This document shows, piece by piece, positions 42,138 through 46,482 of a stretch of 46,482 bases of DNA. The notes under the pieces were generated by a model. It ran no database searches, was not told the origin of the DNA, and saw only the letters and a program-made list of their open reading frames with translations. The position numbers and the translations under genes were made by a program. The stretch's first letter is position 1; every line of letters begins with the position of its first letter. The stretch comes from Candidatus Cloacimonadota bacterium (GTDB lineage: Bacteria; Cloacimonadota; Cloacimonadia; Cloacimonadales; TCS61): assembly GCA_030620155.1 (NCBI GenBank), contig JAUXFF010000005.1, positions 1 through 46,482 on the forward strand, given 5' to 3'.

Positions 42138-43865
42138 ATGTCAAGCAAAGCCAGTATTGATTTTTACAAAAATTTAAAAGAGATGTCTTCTATTCGGGCA
42201 GTAGCGGAAACGATAATGCTAAATCCAAAAATCCGAAAAGTTAGTGCCCGTGAAGCTTATGAAATGGCAAAAAAGCAACCGGGAGTAGCAGTTACGGATT
42301 TGGAAATTTATCCTCCCTTTGCTGAACGTTTGGGACTGCCAAAAGGTGCAAAAGTGCTTAATGATTGTCATGGTAAAATTATTGGACGTACAGCAAAAGC
42401 AAGAGTGTTCTATAATAGAATACCGGGAGAGGAAAAAAAGAAAGTCGAAGGTGACATCCGGGAAGCAATGTATCAACTTGAACATTACGATTTGATTAAA
42501 TGCGAGGCTGTCTTAGGTTTGGATCCTGATCTTATGATAAAAGCAACTTATGTAACTACAACTACAGATGCAAGCAATGTTTTCAACTGGTTATGCAATT
42601 TCGCACCGCTCGAATTGGTGAAAGAGGAATATGAAAAAAGTAAACCTCTTCCAATTCAAGATGTTATCATTGTTGCATTTAATGAATGGACCTGCAATGA
42701 TCCCTATTATCACAATGTTGGTGCTCCTCAAATCGGTCTGGTTGATGAAACCCAGAACGTTATTTTCAATTTAGGAATGCGTTATTTTGGTGAGCGTAAA
42801 AAAGGAACCTTAACTCTTGCCTGGACATCCGGGATGAGGTTGGGAATGGCTGCTTGTCATGGTGGTATCAAAGAAATTGATTTCTCAGGTTGTGCAGATG
42901 AATACAAACATTTAGGCAAAAGATCAATCGGTTTCTACGGTCTCTCTGGTACAGGAAAATCCTCTCACACAAATTCGATCGATAATGGCGGCACATTACC
43001 AGCAGGATTCGAAAAATATTGCCTTCACGATGATGCCTTCCAGATCGATACTGAAGAAAGAGTTTGTCGGGTCTGGGAACCATCTCTATTCGATAAAACC
43101 GACAGTAGAGACCTTAATAATCCTGATTGGAAATACCTGATTGCCCTTATGAATCATGCGATGATAGAGCGAAATGGAAAGCTATTACCTTTAGGATTGG
43201 ATGTCCGACAGGCAAACGGAAGAGCACTTCTGGATAGAGACTTGTTAGGAAACTGGGTAAATAGATGCAGTTTCCCGGAAGCTTTAACCTGGCTTATGAA
43301 GGATACGGCACTTCCACCGGTTCATAAATATAAAAATAAATATCTTGCAGTTGCCATGGGTGCAGCTCTTATCACAAAAAGAAGCAGAGCGGAAAATGTT
43401 ACAGAAGAAGATCTCAAGAAATTGGTTTTTGAACCTTTTGCAAATCCATTTAGAGTTTATGAACTTTATAAAGATGTGGAGTCATTCATCAAAGTACTGG
43501 AATCCGGCGCAGATTGTTATACGTTCAATTCTGCAGGATACTGGAAATCTTCTGATGATGATCTAGACGATGTCAAATTGCAAACATCGTTAACTTTGCA
43601 AACCGGAATCTTAATGGACCAGCTTGAATGGGAGAACTGGGATATGCTGCCTGGCGCCATGATACCTACAAAAGAATCTGTTGAAAAGATTCTCCCCGGT
43701 TATTATGAGAGATATCATCCTAAAAATCGTGAAAATTTGAGTGACTATATTGCACTTCTGAAAGATAGATTTGAACAAAGACGAGAGTATTTGAAAGCAT
43801 CTGATGTAGCTACTAAACCGGAACTCCTCAAAAATTTAATAGATGCTTTACAGATAAAAGAATAA
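42138..43865 (+). CDS. Phosphoenolpyruvate carboxykinase, ATP-type family
   Basis: 575 residues. The kinase loop GLSGTGKSSHTN and preceding KKGTLTLAW/CHGG region match the ATP-type PEPCK fold rather than the GTP-type, which has a different P-loop. It interconverts oxaloacetate plus nucleotide triphosphate with PEP, CO2 and diphosphate. Length is some 35-45 residues greater than typical PckA, mostly in an N-terminal extension. I chose ATG 42138 with GGAGGA seven bases upstream over the TTG at 42123. It completes the oxaloacetate branch after malate dehydrogenase. Confidence 0.9.
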   Translation: MSSKASIDFYKNLKEMSSIRAVAETIMLNPKIRKVSAREAYEMAKKQPGVAVTDLEIYPPFAERLGLPKGAKVLNDCHGKIIGRTAKARVFYNRIPGEEKKKVEGDIREAMYQLEHYDLIKCEAVLGLDPDLMIKATYVTTTTDASNVFNWLCNFAPLELVKEEYEKSKPLPIQDVIIVAFNEWTCNDPYYHNVGAPQIGLVDETQNVIFNLGMRYFGERKKGTLTLAWTSGMRLGMAACHGGIKEIDFSGCADEYKHLGKRSIGFYGLSGTGKSSHTNSIDNGGTLPAGFEKYCLHDDAFQIDTEERVCRVWEPSLFDKTDSRDLNNPDWKYLIALMNHAMIERNGKLLPLGLDVRQANGRALLDRDLLGNWVNRCSFPEALTWLMKDTALPPVHKYKNKYLAVAMGAALITKRSRAENVTEEDLKKLVFEPFANPFRVYELYKDVESFIKVLESGADCYTFNSAGYWKSSDDDLDDVKLQTSLTLQTGILMDQLEWENWDMLPGAMIPTKESVEKILPGYYERYHPKNRENLSDYIALLKDRFEQRREYLKASDVATKPELLKNLIDALQIKE

Positions 43866-43904
43866 AATGAATGGTAGACGAGAGTCTGCCTTAAGCTGTT
43901 AATA

Positions 43905-43932
43905 AAGTCCCGATTAATTCGGGGCTTTTTTT
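43905..43932 (+). terminator. Intrinsic terminator of the carbon-metabolism operon
   Basis: Stem AAGTCCCGA / TCGGGGCTT (one G-U pair) with a short AATTAAT-type loop, then seven T residues. It lies about 40 bases after the PEP carboxykinase stop codon. A second small hairpin, GGTAGAC / GTCTGCC, precedes it. It separates the long + strand block from the convergent - strand gene. Confidence 0.85.
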
Positions 43933-44011
43933 ATCTTCTAAGATTGTCTCTATTTAATAAAATTAATTGTTCAAATAGAAGTTCTATCGGTTCATATTAA
44001 TTATATCAAAG

Positions 44012-45388
44012 TTAAAAAATCTTGCCTGGATTCAGGATGTCATTGGGGTCGAATGCTTTTTTTATTCTCTTCATAAGTAGTATATGATCTTTACTGACTG
44101 TAATATGAAAAAATTCCTTCTTTTCAAATCCAATACCATGCTCCCCTGAGATCATTCCACCTAGAGATTTTCCTGTTTTATATATTTCTTCGAAAACCTG
44201 TTTGAATTTTGAAACATCTTTCCCGTGAATACTTAGATGCACATTTCCATCACCTGCATGACCGCACCCTAAAATTTTTATATTATGCTTCTTAGAGATT
44301 TCTTCGATTTTCATCATGAAATCAGTAATTTTACTACGTGGAACTACTACATCAGCTAAATCCATAGGACCTTGGTTTTTTATTGCATGATAATGCTTTT
44401 CCCTGATTTCTAAAATATCTCTCTTTTCTTTCTCTGTGAGTGGAACAAGTACATCAATAGCACCATTTTTCATACAAATTTCACCAATACTATCACAAAG
44501 ATTAAAAATATCTTCACTGCTATTCCCCTCAATGATGATCAAAAGTGAAGCTTCTCCAGCTCTGGAAGGAAGTTTCCTGCCCACATATTCCTCACTTATT
44601 CTGATGGATTCCTTCTCTATAAATTCAATTCCCACAGGAATAATGTTATTTCTAAATAGCTCCGGAACAGTTCTGATTGCATCATACAGGTTTTTAAAAG
44701 GTACAAAAAGCATACCATTTGCCTTGGGAGCAGTAAGGAGTTTTAAAATAATTTTCGTTATTATTGCCAGAGTTCCTTCGGAACCAATGATAAGTTGTGT
44801 TAAATTATAACCTGTTGAGCATTTCACGAATTTACCACCCATTCTTATAATCTCTCCTGTAGGTAAAACTACCTCCAGACCTAATATAAAATTTCTGGTT
44901 ACACCATATTTTACTGCTTTCATTCCCCCTGCATTTGTAGCTACATTGCCACCAATGCTTGCACTTTCTTCTCCTGGTAAAAGCGGGTAATACAATCCTC
45001 TATTTTCTACTGCTTTGTATAGCTCCGACAACCTGACACCAGGTTCGACAACTGCCACAAAATTATCTTCATCTACTTCTACTATTTTATCCATATATTC
45101 GAGCGATAGGAGTATCCCACCATAAATTGCAACAGCACCGCCACATAAACCGGTTCCACTTCCTCTGGGAGTGACAGGTATCTTTTCTTTGTCTGCAAGT
45201 TTCATTATTTGTGCTATTTCAACTGTATTTTTCGGTCTTACTATCACATCAGGAAAATAATTTTTGGGAATACTCATTTCATCGCATAAATAGTCTCCCA
45301 TTTCTTCTTTGTTTATCAGGATATTATCTTCTCCCATAATTTCTATTAATTGATTTATTATCCTTTCCGTCAGTTTATTGTATTTCAC
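44012..45388 (-). CDS. FAD-linked 2-hydroxyacid oxidase, GlcD type, second copy
   Basis: 458 residues. FAD-binding domain motifs PRGSGTGLCGGAVAIYGG, ASIGGNVATNAGGMKAVKYG and GSEGTLAIITK, then the C-terminal domain GCGHAGDGNVHL, SGEHGIG and FDPNDILNPGKIF. It oxidises a D-2-hydroxyacid such as glycolate, D-lactate or D-2-hydroxyglutarate. The start is GTG at 45388 with AGGAG seven bases upstream. Unlike the copy at 23312 it has no GlcF partner next to it and stands as a single gene in convergent orientation. Confidence 0.92.
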   Translation of the reverse strand: MKYNKLTERIINQLIEIMGEDNILINKEEMGDYLCDEMSIPKNYFPDVIVRPKNTVEIAQIMKLADKEKIPVTPRGSGTGLCGGAVAIYGGILLSLEYMDKIVEVDEDNFVAVVEPGVRLSELYKAVENRGLYYPLLPGEESASIGGNVATNAGGMKAVKYGVTRNFILGLEVVLPTGEIIRMGGKFVKCSTGYNLTQLIIGSEGTLAIITKIILKLLTAPKANGMLFVPFKNLYDAIRTVPELFRNNIIPVGIEFIEKESIRISEEYVGRKLPSRAGEASLLIIIEGNSSEDIFNLCDSIGEICMKNGAIDVLVPLTEKEKRDILEIREKHYHAIKNQGPMDLADVVVPRSKITDFMMKIEEISKKHNIKILGCGHAGDGNVHLSIHGKDVSKFKQVFEEIYKTGKSLGGMISGEHGIGFEKKEFFHITVSKDHILLMKRIKKAFDPNDILNPGKIF

Positions 45389-45481
45389 TTCACATCTCCT
45401 GCTATTAATAATTTGCTCTCTTTAATAAAATTATTTAGTAAAATTTCTTTATCATTTTTCAGGCTCTTTTTTAATTTTTTA

Positions 45482-45509
45482 ATTTTAAGAGTAATAGAAA
45501 TTTTGTCAA
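45482..45509 (-). promoter_or_regulatory. Candidate sigma70-like promoter for the - strand GlcD-type gene
   Basis: On the - strand TTGACA (45509-45504) is followed after 16 bases by TAAAAT (45487-45482), about 95 bases before the GTG start. Both boxes match the consensus well, but AT-rich intergenic DNA makes chance matches common. Confidence 0.4.
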
Positions 45510-45656
45510 ATTTAATTAATAATGTTTAATATTATTACTGTAACCTATGAGGCTGTTTAGCCATAAAGACGCCAGTATATGAAAAACGATAAAAACAGGA
45601 ATTGGACTTATTTTTGAGATAATTTTATTATAGAATGAAAGTGATAGTATTATATT

Positions 45657-45990
45657 TAAAAATGTTGCTTCTCAAGTAACCTTCGGAACGCCTGCCATGG
45701 TGCATACCGTGGGTTGTCGGTCTTCTTGCGTTTCTCGACCTTCCGAACGGTTGCAATGACAACTAAGACGACGACTTGAAGCAGAGGGTTGTTTCGACTC
45801 GTCATTCCCCTGATACGGTTTACCCCGCCTGCCCCGTTAAACTTTCTTCTATTTAACTGGGGTTGGATTTTTACCAACTGGGGTCATTCCCTGTTAAATA
45901 TTACTTCGTCCCGATACGGTCATACTTCCCTACGGGACAAGCATTTCACAGGGTAAACTTCCCTACAGGGTAGATTTACGAGTCGAGACT
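45657..45990. repeat. GC-richer repeat-like island
   Basis: Base composition differs from the flanks. It contains several short inverted and near-tandem units: CGAGTC GA GACTCG (45979-45992), ACAGGGTAAACTTCCCT followed by ACAGGGTAGATTTACGAG, TCCCGATACGG, and ACTGGGGT twice (45858 and 45879 region). This looks like a non-autonomous or decayed repeat element rather than coding DNA. I cannot assign it to a family. Confidence 0.45.
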
Positions 45991-46117
45991 CGGGATCTTC
46001 CTAATTTATGCCATTGAATACTTTTTATTCAAATGTTATGGTTAAATGATGGTTGATTAAAGCAAATAGGTCTTGACCTTCGCAAAGGTTGAAAAGATAT
46101 TTGTCTCATCCTGAAAG

Positions 46118-46143
46118 CCCCTCTCTTAAATCTAAGAGAGGGG
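46118..46143. repeat. Perfect palindrome CCCCTCTCTT / AAGAGAGGGG
   Basis: A 10-bp perfect stem with a 6-base AATCTA-type loop, continuing GTTGGGGTGAG. No T run follows on the + strand. It ends 25 bases before the start codon of the beta-helix protein. Similar short palindromes are common dispersed elements in bacterial genomes; function unknown. Confidence 0.6.
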
Positions 46144-46168
46144 TTGGGGTGAGTTTAGGTAATAAATT

Positions 46169-46482
46169 ATGAAAAAAAATCTTTTCTTTTTTATTTTCAT
46201 TTTTAATTTTTCATTTTTCGTTTTTCATTTTTCAATTGCACCCGCAATTGAAGTCAGCGGTCATATTACAGAAGATACTATCTGGAGTCCGGATAATAAT
46301 CCTTACGAAGTTGTCGATAATATATTTGTAGATCCCAATGTAACCCTCACCATTCTACCCGGTACAATTGTCAAATACAATACTACTACATATCCTTTAG
46401 GTGATTAGCATTACGGAGAGGGATACGCAGAAGCAAAGTTCATGAAAGTAAGCGGAAAATTGATAGCAGAAGGCACAGAACA
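46169..46482 (+). pseudogene. Secreted right-handed beta-helix-type protein, interrupted by an in-frame TAG and cut by the window end
   Basis: The ORF begins with a signal peptide (charged MKKN, a long Phe/Ile-rich hydrophobic core, then FSIAPA as a likely cleavage region) and continues with VSGHITEDTIWS and VDPNVTLTILPGTIVKY, typical of extracellular beta-helix or cohesin-like surface proteins in Cloacimonadota and Bacteroidetes relatives. A TAG stop occurs at 46406 after residue 79. The same frame then reads on to the window edge (HYGEGYAEAKFMKVSGKLIAEGT) in the same style, with the expected VSGKLIAEGT strand. It is either a pseudogene, a sequencing error or a read-through stop; the C-terminus is outside the window. 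Confidence 0.65.

Larger units (their letters stand above)
45389..46168. other. 780-bp intergenic region without a credible gene
   Basis: The first 270 bases are very AT-rich and include the promoter of the - strand oxidase. The section from 45657 to about 45990 is clearly GC-richer and repeat-like (listed separately). The last part holds a perfect hairpin at 46118-46143 just before the beta-helix protein start. I see no tRNA or recognised RNA gene. The 73-residue - strand ORF of the track (45656-45877) lies on the repeat-like section and looks spurious. Confidence 0.6.

Noticed and set aside
42138-43865. GTP-type PEP carboxykinase
   Set aside because: Length near 580 suggested PckG, but the GLSGTGKSS loop and flanking motifs belong to the ATP-type family.
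45656-45877. 73-residue - strand ORF (track) as a gene
   Set aside because: It lies wholly in the GC-richer repeat-like island, has no clear ribosome-binding site and reads as low-information sequence; more likely a chance ORF on a repeat.
1-46482. CRISPR array
   Set aside because: No regularly spaced direct repeats with unique spacers and no cas genes; the repeats seen are palindromic and scattered.
1-46482. tRNA or rRNA genes
   Set aside because: No T-loop GGTTCGAATCC-type sequence with a fitting acceptor stem and no rRNA-like block was noticed by eye; a tRNAscan run would settle it.

Overview
The window is about 46 kb of AT-rich bacterial DNA. Almost every gene is on the + strand, packed with short gaps or 4-nt stop/start overlaps. 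Gene content points to an anaerobe that handles propionate, succinate or amino acids through the methylmalonyl-CoA pathway and moves electrons with cytoplasmic iron-sulfur flavoproteins. Candidatus Cloacimonadota or a related FCB-group lineage is my best guess. That is inferred from gene content, base composition and the truncated beta-helix secreted protein at the end; there is no rRNA or tRNA here to confirm it.

Layout. (1) 117-2111: uvrB. (2) 2286-5602: a complete four-subunit 2-oxoacid:ferredoxin oxidoreductase (korDABC type) followed by methylmalonyl-CoA epimerase. (3) 5983-14633: a second oxidoreductase locus with one ferredoxin, two alpha/beta pairs and one gamma subunit. It runs directly into hdrC, hdrB, hdrA and mvhD. 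In this locus alpha-2 has lost substrate-contacting residues while beta-2 is intact; alpha-3 is intact while beta-3 has lost all its Fe-S cysteines and the thiamine-diphosphate motif. (4) 14784-23179: another mvhD, two complementary incomplete HdrA proteins, two FrhB/FdhB-like flavin/Fe-S proteins, a small overlooked ORF, and a soluble fumarate reductase/succinate dehydrogenase-like pair. (5) 23312-32292: a GlcD-type FAD oxidase, a GlcF-half/ferredoxin chimera, a divergent MvhD, a GlcF/HdrD-like CCG protein, a full HdrA, MvhD, both subunits of a cytoplasmic [NiFe] hydrogenase and its maturation protease. (6) 32432-43865: carbon enzymes, namely succinyl-CoA synthetase, a TPR protein, two-subunit class I fumarase, two tandem malate dehydrogenases (the first with altered active-site residues), a LarA-family racemase homologue, malic enzyme and PEP carboxykinase. 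(7) On the - strand, a second GlcD-type oxidase; then about 780 bp of repeat-rich non-coding sequence and the start of a secreted beta-helix protein interrupted by an in-frame TAG.

Working model (inference). Carbon flows between succinyl-CoA and pyruvate/PEP through genes in region 6. Reducing equivalents from succinate, 2-hydroxyacids and 2-oxoacids are collected by soluble flavoproteins and 2-oxoacid oxidoreductases and passed to HdrA-type flavin bifurcation/confurcation centres, then to the [NiFe] hydrogenase and ferredoxin. No membrane anchor for the fumarate reductase-like enzyme is present, so succinate oxidation or fumarate reduction may be coupled in the cytoplasm by Hdr-type flavoproteins rather than by quinones. 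The most unusual points are the complementary decay of the two alpha/beta pairs, the split HdrA pair, and a dispersed family of palindromic repeats at operon boundaries.
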